From Nitrospira sp. (GTDB lineage Bacteria > Nitrospirota > Nitrospiria > Nitrospirales > Nitrospiraceae), in the NCBI GenBank assembly GCA_018242665.1, contig JAFEBL010000005.1:45850-109849 (forward strand): DNA of 64,000 bases, written 5' to 3'. This document shows positions 25,995-35,530 of the stretch, in pieces (the first letter of the stretch is position 1; every line of letters begins with the position of its first letter). The translations under genes were made by a program, and so were the position numbers. The notes under the pieces are model-generated. The model had not been told where the DNA came from. It ran no database searches and saw only the letters and a list, made by a program, of their open reading frames with translations.

Positions 25995-26447
25995 ATGAAA
26001 GTGAGCCTTCGAGCTACGTACGGGATTATTGCCGCTGTAGACCTTGCATTACACGACGGTGAACAGCCTGTGTGTGCGAAGTCCATCGCCAAGCGCCAGG
26101 CGATTCCGGCCCGGTTTCTCGAACAAGTGCTGCACGCGATGAAAAAAGCTGGAGTGGTGACGAGTCAACGCGGGGCGCAGGGGGGATATGTATTGAGCCG
26201 CAAGCCGTCGGATCTATCGGTCGCGGACATCCTTGATGCCCTGGAAGGTCCCCTGCTTGCCGGAAACGGCGAGGCCGGTCCCAAGAGCGCCACGTCGCGA
26301 GCCGCGAAGCAAGAGGCGTTGCTCGCCCACATTTGGGACCGTGTGAAGCGGGCGGAATTGAGTGTCCTATCGGAAGTGACCGTCGAAGAATTGGCGAAGC
26401 GCCAACGAACCCTCGAGGCTCAACACACATTAATGTACCACATCTGA
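25995..26447 (+). CDS. Rrf2-family transcriptional regulator
   Basis: A 150-residue winged-helix regulator with the Rrf2 N-terminus (MKVSLRATYGIIAAVDLAL), recognition helix (IPARFLEQVLHAMKKAG) and wing (SQRGAQGGYVLSR). Unlike IscR or NsrR, it lacks the three-cysteine cluster-binding loop; the only cysteine is near residue 27. It therefore looks like the cluster-free CymR type that controls cysteine metabolism. It is the first gene before the sulfite reductase, 41 bp upstream, and is the likely regulator of the cluster. Confidence 0.9.
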   Translation: MKVSLRATYGIIAAVDLALHDGEQPVCAKSIAKRQAIPARFLEQVLHAMKKAGVVTSQRGAQGGYVLSRKPSDLSVADILDALEGPLLAGNGEAGPKSATSRAAKQEALLAHIWDRVKRAELSVLSEVTVEELAKRQRTLEAQHTLMYHI

Positions 26448-26488
26448 ATCATGCCGAGAACCACGACAGTTCAACAGACGAGGTCCAT

Positions 26489-28975
26489 ATGATCAGTTCA
26501 CATACAGCGGCCCTCCGCCCGGCCGTCAAAACCGAGCCTATTCCTCCCCACATTGCGGAGGAGATCGAGACATTCGAAGCGGAAGCCCATCGCGTTCTGG
26601 CCGGGGATCTCTCAACCGACATCTTCAAGCCCTTTCGGCTGCAATATGGCATTTATGGTCAGCGTCAGCCGGGCGTGCAGATGGTCCGCATCAAGATTCC
26701 ATTCGGTGGCCTGACGGCCAATCAGGTACGGCGGGTGGCCGAATTGGCCGACCAGTTCGCCACCGGTGTGGGGCATGTGACGACGCGCCAGGACATCCAG
26801 CTGCATTTCGTGGAGCTGAAGCATGTTCCGGAGATGATGCGGTTGTTGGCCGCGGTCGGGCTGACAACGCGTGAGGCATGTGCCAACACGGTCCGCAATG
26901 TCACTGCCTGCCACCTGGCGGGTGTCTGTCAGGGCGAGGTGTTCGATGTGACGCCTTATGCCAAGACGGTGGCCTACCATCTCTTGCGCAATCCACTGAA
27001 CCAGAGTCTTCCGCGGAAATTCAAGATTGCGCTCTCCGGTTGCCGCCAGGATTGCGCCCTTACTCCCATTCACGATATTGGGCTGCTGGCAGCCAAGCGG
27101 GCTGACGGGACCATCGGGTTTCGAATGGTCGCAGGTGGCGGACTGGGCTCGACGCCGAGGATGGCGCAGGTGCTGAGAGAATTTACGCCCATGGAGGAAT
27201 TGCTGCCGAGTATCGAGGCCGTCATCAAGGTGTTCGACACGCTTGGTAACCGGAAGAATCGCAACAAGGCCCGGATGAAGTTCGTCATCGAAAAGCTTGG
27301 CTTTGACGAGTTTAAACGCCGGTGGGAAGGGGCCTATGCGGCCATGGGCTACGCCGTGCCGACCCATGAACCGATCAAACTGCTGGAGTATGCCGATACG
27401 CCGCCGTTGATCATGCCGACGAAAGCGACGAGCAGCACCAACGGAAACGGGAATGGGCATGGGCCGGTGGCCGGCTCGCTGAATGGACAAGAAACTGCGT
27501 TCCAGGCCTGGAAGCGCACCAACGTGGTGCCGCAACGTCAGGCCGGATTCGCGACCGCAGCCATTAAGCTTCCCATGGGCGATCTCATGGGCGACCAGAT
27601 GTGGGTGGTGGCTGATTTGGCCGAGCGGTATTCCAATGGTAACATCCGCACCACCATCAATCAAAACATGGTGATTCGCTGGATTCCGGAAACCCGCCTG
27701 GAAGAATTTCATGGCGAGCTCGTGGCGCATAGCCTCGGCGATCCCGGTGCCGAATTGGTCGAAGACATCATCGCTTGCCCCGGAACCGACACCTGCGGCT
27801 TGGGCATCACGTCATCCAAGGGGATGGCCCGCGCTCTCGCCGAAGTCTTTCCCGCCGGTCAGGTGCCTGAAGATCTACGGGATGTGAGCGTCAAGATCAG
27901 CGGCTGTCACAATTCGTGTGCCCAGCATCACATCGCCACCATCGGGTTGCACGGTGTCGGCAAACGTCTGGGAGACCATACGGCGCCCCACTACGAACTG
28001 CACCTCGGCGGCCATGTGGATGGCACGCCGAAAATCGGGCAATTGGCCGTCAAGTTGCCGGCGAAGAGTGTCCCGGCTGCTGTTCGTCATTTGGTGGATG
28101 TCTACCGTCGCGATCGCGCGACGGGCGAGAGTCTGCAATCGTTTATCGGCCGGGTGGGGAAACATGTCCTCAAGGACGAACTGATTCCCTACACGTTTGT
28201 GCCGCCGTATGAGCAGGATTCCACCTATTACTACGATTGGGAAGGTGAAGCAGAATTTGTCTTAGAGGATCTGGGCCCCGGCGAGTGCGCGGGTGGTGCG
28301 TTGGAAATGATCGATGACCGGATGTTGGAGGCGGACCAGGAACTCTATCAAGCGAAGTTGTTGGTCGAAAAACATCAATATGCCTTGTCGGTCAATAAAT
28401 CGTACCGAGCGGTGCTGGCTGCGGCCAAAGGGTTGTTGGTGACCGAGGGATTGGATCCGGCCACCGATGCGGACACGTTTCAGGAGTTCGATCAGCGCCT
28501 GGCGAGTAAGGGCATTGTGCCGGCCACATATGCCAATCTTGGCGCGCAGGTCGGTGATCTGGGATCGAAGGATGCGACTGCAGCGGAGGCCACGGAAAAA
28601 ATGGCTTTTGCTAAGCGGTTTCTCGCAGTCTGTCGGGCGGCGACGGAACAAATGGGAAAGGATCTCAAATTGTCTCAAGTCAAAGAAGAAGTAGTGCCGA
28701 CTCCGCCGCCGACCGTAGCGCCGGCCGCGCCGGTGTCCACGGCGCCGGTGTACGATTTGCGTGGCGTGGCTTGCCCCATGAACTATGTGAAGACCAAGCT
28801 GAAGCTTGAGATGATGGACAACGGCGAGCAGCTCGAAGTGTGGCTCGATGCGGGAGAGCCGATTCGCAATGTGCCCACGAGTTTGCGGAACGACGGCCAC
28901 AAGATTCTCCACGAAGGGCCCCTGGAGCCCGAGGCGAAACATTTCAAAGTGCTGGTGGAAAAGGTCGAAGGGTAA
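26489..28975 (+). CDS. Ferredoxin-type sulfite reductase with C-terminal TusA domain
   Basis: An 828-residue fusion. Residues about 20-590 are a duplicated siroheme sulfite/nitrite reductase. The C-x5-C/C-x3-C ligand pattern occurs twice: Cys141, 147, 185, 189 and Cys430, 436, 473, 477. In most assimilatory enzymes only the second half keeps it. A low-complexity Gly/Asn linker (residues about 315-333) joins the halves. Residues about 600-720 form a helical, HEPN-like domain. The TusA-like sulfur-carrier domain at about 753-828 keeps the carrier Cys762 in ACPMN. It should reduce sulfite to sulfide. ATG 26489 is preferred as homology starts there. Confidence 0.88.
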   Translation: MISSHTAALRPAVKTEPIPPHIAEEIETFEAEAHRVLAGDLSTDIFKPFRLQYGIYGQRQPGVQMVRIKIPFGGLTANQVRRVAELADQFATGVGHVTTRQDIQLHFVELKHVPEMMRLLAAVGLTTREACANTVRNVTACHLAGVCQGEVFDVTPYAKTVAYHLLRNPLNQSLPRKFKIALSGCRQDCALTPIHDIGLLAAKRADGTIGFRMVAGGGLGSTPRMAQVLREFTPMEELLPSIEAVIKVFDTLGNRKNRNKARMKFVIEKLGFDEFKRRWEGAYAAMGYAVPTHEPIKLLEYADTPPLIMPTKATSSTNGNGNGHGPVAGSLNGQETAFQAWKRTNVVPQRQAGFATAAIKLPMGDLMGDQMWVVADLAERYSNGNIRTTINQNMVIRWIPETRLEEFHGELVAHSLGDPGAELVEDIIACPGTDTCGLGITSSKGMARALAEVFPAGQVPEDLRDVSVKISGCHNSCAQHHIATIGLHGVGKRLGDHTAPHYELHLGGHVDGTPKIGQLAVKLPAKSVPAAVRHLVDVYRRDRATGESLQSFIGRVGKHVLKDELIPYTFVPPYEQDSTYYYDWEGEAEFVLEDLGPGECAGGALEMIDDRMLEADQELYQAKLLVEKHQYALSVNKSYRAVLAAAKGLLVTEGLDPATDADTFQEFDQRLASKGIVPATYANLGAQVGDLGSKDATAAEATEKMAFAKRFLAVCRAATEQMGKDLKLSQVKEEVVPTPPPTVAPAAPVSTAPVYDLRGVACPMNYVKTKLKLEMMDNGEQLEVWLDAGEPIRNVPTSLRNDGHKILHEGPLEPEAKHFKVLVEKVEG

Positions 28976-28983
28976 GGACCATC

Positions 28984-29715
28984 GTGGCGGAATTGACGGG
29001 CAATCAACAGGCACTCGATCGTCCTACGGATGACGAGCTGAAATCGCTGAGCGATTCGTTCGAGACCATGCAGCCGTGGGAGGTGCTGGCGTACGCGCTG
29101 AAGGCCCACCGGCACCGGATCGTCCTGGCCTGTAGTTTCGGAGCAGAGGATGTCGCGCTCGTAGATATGGTGCATCGCATCGATCCCGAGACACCGCTGT
29201 TTTACCTGGATACCGACTTTTTGTTTCCTGAAACACTCGAGGTGCGCGACCGTATTATTGCGCGGTATGGGTTGAAGCCAGCCCAAGTTATTCAGGTGAA
29301 GCCGCTGCTGACGCCGGAGCAGCAGGCCGCTGAGCATGGCGAGGCCCTATGGGCGAGCAAGCCCGACCAATGTTGCGAGATCAGGAAGATCGAACCGCTG
29401 ACCCGCGTTCTGGCGCACTATCGCGCCTGGATTACTGGAATCAGGAGAGATCAGGCCCCGACGCGGGCCAATGCCGGATTGGTTGAGTGGGATAAGAAGT
29501 TCCAGTTGATCAAGTTCAATCCGCTGGCTCGCTGGACGAGTGAGCAAGTGTGGATGTATCTCCAGCTCCATGAAGTTCCGTACAACACGCTCCACGACCG
29601 CAACTACCCCAGCATCGGTTGCACGCATTGCACTGCGCCTGTCCTGCCGGGTGACGACCCGCGCTCCGGCCGGTGGAAGAATTTCGGCAAGACCGAGTGC
29701 GGACTGCATAAATAA
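28984..29715 (+). CDS. cysH: Adenylyl-sulfate (APS) reductase, thioredoxin dependent
   Basis: A 243-residue PAPS/APS reductase-family enzyme. The GTG start at 28984 is 9 bases after the sulfite reductase stop. Both cysteine pairs for a [4Fe-4S] cluster are present (DQCCEIRK; CTHC), which marks APS rather than PAPS specificity. The catalytic C-terminal ECGLHK is intact. It reduces APS to sulfite, so no PAPS is needed. The SFGAEDVALV loop binds the nucleotide. Confidence 0.95.
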   Translation: MAELTGNQQALDRPTDDELKSLSDSFETMQPWEVLAYALKAHRHRIVLACSFGAEDVALVDMVHRIDPETPLFYLDTDFLFPETLEVRDRIIARYGLKPAQVIQVKPLLTPEQQAAEHGEALWASKPDQCCEIRKIEPLTRVLAHYRAWITGIRRDQAPTRANAGLVEWDKKFQLIKFNPLARWTSEQVWMYLQLHEVPYNTLHDRNYPSIGCTHCTAPVLPGDDPRSGRWKNFGKTECGLHK

Positions 29716-29767
29716 CATCAGCGAACATCTATCGTCACCCTGACATCGAGAAGGTTACCAACGATCC

Positions 29768-30838
29768 ATGCAACATCTGCTTGCCAAAGTCGCGAAGGGC
29801 CAAAAGACCTCCAAAGATCTCACCTGGGAAGAAGCCAAGCAGGCCATGCGTCTGATGATTGAAGGGACGGCCACGCCGGCACAGATCGGCGCGTTCCTCA
29901 CGGCCATGCGTTTCAAGTCGGAATCGGTCACAGAGCTGGCGGCGTTTACCGCCACCGCGCGGCAATACGTACCGCCTGTGCCAGTACGGGCCGGGCTCGG
30001 CGTCGTCGATGTGCCGGTCTATGCGGGGAAGCGTGATACCTTCCACGCCATCGTGCCTGCCGCGATTGTGGCGGCCGCAGCCGGTGCGGTGTTGTTGCTG
30101 CATGGCGTGGATGGTCCTCCCGACCGGCAGGGTGTGTCGTCCGTACTGAAGCCGCTGGGGATTCCGGTAGATCTCACCGCCAAACTGGTTGGACCGGAAT
30201 TGGAAAGAACCGGTGTCGCCTACCTGGATCTCGCGCTCTATCATCCGCCGGTCAGCCGATTTCTCGAAATGCGCCAGGAATTGGGCGTGCGCAACTTCTT
30301 CCATCCCGTGGCGAGGATGCTCAACCCCGCCCGTGCCGGCTCCCAGGTGATTGGGCTGTCCCATCCGCCCTATTTTGAAAAAACGGTCGAGGCCTTGCGC
30401 ATGTTGAGTTGCCCGCGGGCCCTGGTGATTCGCGGGGTCGAGGGCGATCCCGAGCTGTCGATCGGAAATACGACCCGTCTCTTGGAGCTCAAGGGCGAGC
30501 GCATCACGCCATTCACATTTCAGCCCAAAGATGCTGGGCTGACCATGACCACGTTCAAAGAAATGGCGGGATTCCCCGCCGAGCAGCGGGAGCGTGAAGC
30601 GGATTTAATTAAGCGAATCATTGCTAACGAGATACAGGGTGGACAGCGCGATTGGGTCTTGCTCAATGCGGCGATGCTGTTGTACGCGGCTGGCAAGGGG
30701 ACTTCGATCGCGGGAAATCTGGCCACCGCGCGGCAGGCCCTCGAATCCGGGCAGGCCAAAGCCAAGCTGGCCGAGTTGAGCGCCAGGGCCGGAACGAGCG
30801 CGGGAACCGTGCCGAAGGTCGGCCTATCGGCCACATAA
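29768..30838 (+). CDS. TrpD-like (anthranilate phosphoribosyltransferase-fold) protein
   Basis: A 356-residue protein with the TrpD/nucleoside phosphorylase fold: an N-terminal helical bundle ([27 protein letters not shown]) and an alpha/beta domain. The phosphoribosyl-binding GTGGD motif of true TrpD is replaced by [14 protein letters not shown], so it resembles the TrpD2/YbiB group, which binds nucleic acid rather than making tryptophan. It sits between cysH and cysD and ends 13 bp before cysD, so it is probably part of the sulfur operon. Function there is unknown. Confidence 0.75.
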   Translation: MQHLLAKVAKGQKTSKDLTWEEAKQAMRLMIEGTATPAQIGAFLTAMRFKSESVTELAAFTATARQYVPPVPVRAGLGVVDVPVYAGKRDTFHAIVPAAIVAAAAGAVLLLHGVDGPPDRQGVSSVLKPLGIPVDLTAKLVGPELERTGVAYLDLALYHPPVSRFLEMRQELGVRNFFHPVARMLNPARAGSQVIGLSHPPYFEKTVEALRMLSCPRALVIRGVEGDPELSIGNTTRLLELKGERITPFTFQPKDAGLTMTTFKEMAGFPAEQREREADLIKRIIANEIQGGQRDWVLLNAAMLLYAAGKGTSIAGNLATARQALESGQAKAKLAELSARAGTSAGTVPKVGLSAT

Positions 30839-30851
30839 GAAGAGTGGAACC

Positions 30852-31649
30852 ATGAAGCACTTACGTCAACTTGAAGACCAAAGCGTCTATATCCTTCGCG
30901 AAGCCTATAAACATTTCAATCACCTCGCCATGCTCTGGTCGATGGGGAAGGATTCCACGGTGTTGCTCTGGTTGGCCCGCAAGGCCTTCTTCGGGCATGT
31001 GCCGTTTCCACTCTTGCACGTGGACACGAGCTACAAGATTCCCGCCATGATCGAATATCGCGATCGGATTGCCCGCGAGTGGCGACTGAATCTGGTGGTG
31101 GGCCAGAATAAAGAAGCGCTGGCCGCCGGCATGAATCACACGCTGGGGCGGGACGTGTGCTGTACGGCCTTGAAGACCACGGCGATGAAGAATCTGGTCG
31201 AAGAAAAGGGCTACACGGGCATCATTCTGGGTGTCCGTGCGGACGAAGACAGTACCAGGGCCAAGGAGCGGTACTTTTCGCCGCGCGACAAACACGGTGA
31301 TTGGGACTTTCGCGATCAGCCGCCGGAATTGTGGGATCAATTCAAGACGACCTTTCCGCCGGGTACGCATATCCGTATCCATCCCCTCCTCGATTGGACC
31401 GAGATCAACATCTGGGAATACATCAAGCACGAGAACATTCCCTTCATGGATCTCTATCTGGACAGGGGAGACGGGACGCGGTATCGCAGCCTGGGTTGCG
31501 CCCCCTGTACCATGCCCATCAAATCGACGGCGAAGACAGTGGACGAGATTATTGTCGAGCTGCGTAAGAGCACGGTGGCGGAACGGGCCGGGCGCGCGCA
31601 GGATGCCGGACGCGGCATGGAGATGCTTCGTAAAAAAGGATACATGTGA
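30852..31649 (+). CDS. cysD: Sulfate adenylyltransferase subunit 2
   Basis: A 265-residue ATP-pyrophosphatase that adenylates sulfate with CysN. It shows the PP-loop SMGKDSTV and conserved [20 protein letters not shown] and [12 protein letters not shown]. It is about 35 residues shorter than E. coli CysD, with the gap near [16 protein letters not shown], and carries an additional cysteine pair (GCAPC). The downstream gene cysN encodes its GTPase partner. Confidence 0.95.
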   Translation: MKHLRQLEDQSVYILREAYKHFNHLAMLWSMGKDSTVLLWLARKAFFGHVPFPLLHVDTSYKIPAMIEYRDRIAREWRLNLVVGQNKEALAAGMNHTLGRDVCCTALKTTAMKNLVEEKGYTGIILGVRADEDSTRAKERYFSPRDKHGDWDFRDQPPELWDQFKTTFPPGTHIRIHPLLDWTEINIWEYIKHENIPFMDLYLDRGDGTRYRSLGCAPCTMPIKSTAKTVDEIIVELRKSTVAERAGRAQDAGRGMEMLRKKGYM

Positions 31650-31721
31650 CGCGGCCGCGCTCATGCCGGAGTGACGCACAGTGACTATCACGCAACCAAC
31701 GTGTTCTGAACGAGTAAGGCT

Positions 31722-33569
31722 ATGACACAGCACGATCAGAGTAAGCCGCAAGAGAGTCTGAATATCGTCATCGTGGGGCATGTCGACCACGGCAAATCCA
31801 CGCTGGTGGGCCGTCTTTATGCCGATACCGGCTCCTTGCCGGAAGGCAAGCTGGAAAAAGTGCAGGCCATCTGCAAGCAGCAGGGCAAGGAATTCGAATA
31901 TGCGTTCCTGTTCGATGCGTTTTTGGAGGAGCAGGAGCAGGGCATTACGATCGATACGGCACGCACGTTTTTCATGTGGAACGAGCGGCAGTACATCATT
32001 ATCGACGCACCCGGGCATAAAGAATTTCTGAAAAACATGATCTCTGGCGCCGCCCGCGCGGAGGCGGCGTTGCTGTTGATCGATGCCGTGGAAGGGGTGC
32101 GCGAACAGTCGAAGAAGCACGGATATCTGCTGTCTCTGCTGGGGGTCACGCAGTTTGCGGTCGTCGTGAACAAAATGGATCTGGTCGGGTATCGGCAAGA
32201 TGTGTTTGACGGGATCGAGAAGGAATATCGAGAGTTTCTCGGGCAGTTTCGGGCTGTGCCGCAACAGATGATCCCGGTCAGCGCCAAGATGGGGGACAAC
32301 ATCGCGGTGCGCAGCCGCCATATGAATTGGTACCAGGGCCCCACGGTGCTGGACACGCTCGCGCTGTTCAAGAAGGAGCAAGTGCGCTCCGAGCAGCCTC
32401 TCCGGTTTCCGCTCCAGGATGTGTACAAGTTCGATGCGCGACGGATCCTGGCTGGGCGTATTACCGCCGGTCGGCTGAAGGTCGGCGATCATCTGGTCTT
32501 TTCCCCGTCCAATAAGACGGCGATTGTGCAATCGATTGAGGGATTCAACGTCGATCCCCCGACGAGCGAGGCCCAGGCCGGCCAATCGGTCGGCGTGACG
32601 CTCGACGAACAAATTTTTGTGGAGCGCGGCGAGATCGCGTCGCACCGGGATTCGGTGCCACTGGTTTCGACGGCCATCCGGGTGAACTTGTTCTGGATGG
32701 GGCGGCGGCCACTTGAGAAGGGACGGAAATACACGCTTCGGCTGGCCACGCGCGAGGTGGCCTGCGAGGTAGCGACGATCCATCGCATTATCGACACGGC
32801 GGATCTGGCCCAACTCCAGGAGAGCCAATCGGTTACCAAGAACCAGGTGGCCGAATTGACGTTGCGCGTCAAGTCGCCCATCGCCTTCGACCTCTCTTCG
32901 TCGTTCGAATCCACTGGTCGCTTCGTGCTGGTGGATGAATATGACATTTCCGGCGGGGGAATCGTCACCGAATTGGTGCACGACGAACAGGAAGGGCTCC
33001 GCGAAGAAGCGCGGCAGCGCGAATACGCCTGGCTCACGGGTGATGTCCGTCCGGAGGATCGCGCGCTGCAATATGGGCATCGGGCTGCTATTGTACTGTT
33101 CACCGGATCAGCCCAGACCGGTAAGACGTTCCTGGCGCGCCGAGTGGAAGCTTTGTTGGTCGCCGATAGTCGGCATGCCTACCTGCTGGAGGGCGAAAAT
33201 CTGTTGCAGGGGTTGGATGCGGATTTATCGGCTGCCGATCCGTCATTCGCCTCTGAGCGGGTGCGTCGATACGGCGAGGTTGCGAGGCTGCTCATCGATA
33301 CGGGGCTCATCGTGGTATCGACCAGCAAAACCTTCGGCATCAATTATCAGCGTATGGCCGAGATGATACGGACCCTGGTCCAACCGGCTCCCGTAATCGC
33401 CGTGCATATGAGTCGAGCCGGGGAAGAGTCGCCGCCGAATACGGACCTGCATTTTGCGGGGCCGCAGGATTTCGATGCGGCTGCCCGTCAGATTATCGAA
33501 GAGCTCAAGCGTCGGGGTGTGTTGATCCAACCCTCCGGCACCAGGTCCACGATCCAGTATTCCATCTGA
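31722..33569 (+). CDS. cysN: Sulfate adenylyltransferase subunit 1 with degenerate APS-kinase domain
   Basis: A 615-residue protein. Residues 1-430 are the EF-Tu-like GTPase CysN ([28 protein letters not shown]). Residues about 440-600 align with APS kinase: the P-loop TGSAQTGKT remains, but the canonical DGDNxR site reads EGENLLQ and the FISPF region reads STSKTFG. The kinase part has probably lost PAPS synthesis, which fits the APS-specific reductase upstream. The GTPase drives sulfate activation with CysD. Confidence 0.92.
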   Translation: MTQHDQSKPQESLNIVIVGHVDHGKSTLVGRLYADTGSLPEGKLEKVQAICKQQGKEFEYAFLFDAFLEEQEQGITIDTARTFFMWNERQYIIIDAPGHKEFLKNMISGAARAEAALLLIDAVEGVREQSKKHGYLLSLLGVTQFAVVVNKMDLVGYRQDVFDGIEKEYREFLGQFRAVPQQMIPVSAKMGDNIAVRSRHMNWYQGPTVLDTLALFKKEQVRSEQPLRFPLQDVYKFDARRILAGRITAGRLKVGDHLVFSPSNKTAIVQSIEGFNVDPPTSEAQAGQSVGVTLDEQIFVERGEIASHRDSVPLVSTAIRVNLFWMGRRPLEKGRKYTLRLATREVACEVATIHRIIDTADLAQLQESQSVTKNQVAELTLRVKSPIAFDLSSSFESTGRFVLVDEYDISGGGIVTELVHDEQEGLREEARQREYAWLTGDVRPEDRALQYGHRAAIVLFTGSAQTGKTFLARRVEALLVADSRHAYLLEGENLLQGLDADLSAADPSFASERVRRYGEVARLLIDTGLIVVSTSKTFGINYQRMAEMIRTLVQPAPVIAVHMSRAGEESPPNTDLHFAGPQDFDAAARQIIEELKRRGVLIQPSGTRSTIQYSI

Positions 33570-33655
33570 GGAGCTGTCCGAAATCTCGCCGGGGATGCCG
33601 GCTATGCCCGAGATATGACCGCGCCGCCGGGCGGCCAGTCTCGTCCCTGCGCTGT

Positions 33656-33685
33656 TTGACTCCATTCAAATCCCTGTGGTAGCGT
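33656..33685 (+). promoter_or_regulatory. Promoter upstream of mrp
   Basis: TTGACT (33656-33661), 18-bp spacer and TAGCGT (33680-33685), 28 bp before the ATG. It separates mrp from the sulfate cluster. Confidence 0.45.
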
Positions 33686-33713
33686 CCTTCATCAACAATT
33701 TCGAGGACTTTTC

Positions 33714-34640
33714 ATGACCATGGCAGCCGGCAAGGATCTCAAGTCGATCCTGACCAAACTCCAATATTCCGACGACGCGAAGGTCGTGCAGCAGATCACC
33801 GCGCAGATGAAGCAAGTGCAGGCTCGCATGGCCGGCATCAAGCGGAAACTGGTGGTGATGAGCGGGAAGGGTGGAGTCGGGAAGAGCATGACCACCGTGA
33901 ATCTCGCGTTGGCGTTCGCGCGCCAAGGCGCCAAGGTTGGATTGCTCGATGTGGACTTGAACGGGCCCTGCGTGCCACGGATGATGGGTTTGCACGGCCA
34001 GTCGTTGACCATGACGCCGGAAGGAGCTCAGCCTCCAGTCGGGCCGCTTGGTATCAAAGTCGCCTCGATGGATTTTTTCCTCGGCGATGCGTCGCCGGTC
34101 CGGTGGAAGGGTCCGATGGATTTAAGCCCGGTGTGGCTGGGTTTGATGGAGATGAACGTGATCCGCGAGTTCCTTGCCGACGTGGCGTGGGGCGAATTGG
34201 ATTATCTTCTCGCCGACCTGCCCCCCGGAGCTGCTGCGGACAAGCCTCCTGTCATTGCGGGATTCATTCCCGATTTGGCCGGGGCAATTGTGGTCACGAC
34301 GCCTTCCGAAGTGGCCTCCGATGTGGTGCAGAAATCAGTCACCTACGCCAGGGACATGGGTATCCGGGTGTTGGGGATTGTAGAAAATATGAGCGAGTAC
34401 CGGTGCCCGTCCTGCGGCGCTGAAAATGAACTCTTCGAGGGAAATACCGAGGCGATGTGCGAGGTGTTGGACCTGCCATTGCTGGGGCGCATTCCCTTCG
34501 ATCGCACGCTTGCCAAAACGTTCGACAAGGGGCAGCCGCTCCTTGATCCCGAATACCCGACGATCCGGAAATATCAGGACATCGCGGGACGCATTCAATC
34601 GTTGCTGGATTACAAAAAAGTCCTGGCGGAAAAGCTGTAA
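33714..34640 (+). CDS. mrp: Mrp/NBP35-family iron-sulfur carrier ATPase
   Basis: A 308-residue ParA-like ATPase with the deviant Walker A SGKGGVGKS and switch motif DVDLNGPCVPRMMG. C-terminal cysteines C-P-S-C (YRCPSCG) can hold a bridging [4Fe-4S] cluster at the dimer interface. It probably delivers clusters to apo-proteins. A downstream zinc-ribbon/PCP_red gene follows by 26 bp, suggesting linked function. There is no N-terminal MIP18 domain, only a short helical leader. Confidence 0.9.
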   Translation: MTMAAGKDLKSILTKLQYSDDAKVVQQITAQMKQVQARMAGIKRKLVVMSGKGGVGKSMTTVNLALAFARQGAKVGLLDVDLNGPCVPRMMGLHGQSLTMTPEGAQPPVGPLGIKVASMDFFLGDASPVRWKGPMDLSPVWLGLMEMNVIREFLADVAWGELDYLLADLPPGAAADKPPVIAGFIPDLAGAIVVTTPSEVASDVVQKSVTYARDMGIRVLGIVENMSEYRCPSCGAENELFEGNTEAMCEVLDLPLLGRIPFDRTLAKTFDKGQPLLDPEYPTIRKYQDIAGRIQSLLDYKKVLAEKL

Positions 34641-34666
34641 GCACACCGACCTGGAAGGGGGATCCT

Positions 34667-35422
34667 ATGAAGTTCGTTTGCCTGAACTGCGAGACCTACA
34701 TGACGTTTCAGAAGGTCGAAAAACCCGGTGAAGGCTCACTCGGTGTGTTCTTCGGCTGTCCATCCTGCGAAGCCAAGTTTTCGATGGTGACGAATCCTGG
34801 CGAAACGCAAATGGTCGCGTCCCTCGGCGTCAAGCTCGGAGGTCGAACGGAGACGGCAGAGCCGTTCGAGATGACTCGTGGCACCTTGAAGGATGAGGCG
34901 CAAGCCGGTGCAGGGCAAATGGCGGCCTATCTCAACGAGAAGATCCAGGGTGGTCAGCCAGCGACGGCGGCACCGAAGGCCAGTGCGCCAACGGCTGGTG
35001 GAGAGAAGACGTCCGGTGGATGCCCGTTCTCGGCCATGGTGGCGGAGATGGGGCTGACCTCGGGTGGCAAGCCCCAGAACGGCACTGGCGCGAGCGAATT
35101 TACCTGGACGGCCGATGCCAAGGAAAAGTTGGAACGGTTGCCGTCATTCGTCAAGCCGATGGTGCAAAGCAGCGTCGAGGCCTATGCGCGCAAGCACGGG
35201 TATAAATCGATTACTCTGCAAGTCATGGATGACTCCAAAAACGATTCGCCGAACGGCATCGCCTGGACGAAGGATGCCGAGCAGCGTATGGACAACATTC
35301 CTGACTTCATCCGGCCGATGGCCAGACGGGAAATCGAACGGATTGCCAAGGAGCGGGGCTTGTCCGAGATCACCGCGCAAGTGATGGACGAGGCTAAAGA
35401 GAAGTTCATGAAATTTATGTAA
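34667..35422 (+). CDS. Zinc-ribbon protein with two PCP_red domains
   Basis: A 251-residue protein. Residues 1-40 contain C-x2-C ... C-x2-C (Cys5, 8, 31, 34), a zinc-ribbon. A Pro/Ala-rich linker follows. Two helical repeats of about 45 residues (about 145-190 and 199-247) match the PCP_red domain (W-T-x-x-A-x-x-x-L/M-x-x-x-P-x-F-[VI]-[KR]-P-M), otherwise known from the tail of the protochlorophyllide reductase B subunit. No photosynthesis gene is nearby, so a different role is likely. It is probably co-transcribed with mrp. Confidence 0.82.
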   Translation: MKFVCLNCETYMTFQKVEKPGEGSLGVFFGCPSCEAKFSMVTNPGETQMVASLGVKLGGRTETAEPFEMTRGTLKDEAQAGAGQMAAYLNEKIQGGQPATAAPKASAPTAGGEKTSGGCPFSAMVAEMGLTSGGKPQNGTGASEFTWTADAKEKLERLPSFVKPMVQSSVEAYARKHGYKSITLQVMDDSKNDSPNGIAWTKDAEQRMDNIPDFIRPMARREIERIAKERGLSEITAQVMDEAKEKFMKFM

Positions 35423-35530
35423 TAGGCGTGCATGCCTGAGACGAGAGTTGGGCCCATCCGGATTGCCGGATGGGCCGTTCGATGCCTGCCGAATTTTCTT
35501 TCCTCACCAATACAGGGCTTGAGCTCGCGA

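Noticed and set aside
30861..33080. Long minus-strand open frame (739 codons) opposite cysD and cysN
   Set aside because: It mirrors the coding strand of two clear genes; its composition follows from third-position G+C in the other strand and it has no domain or start signal.
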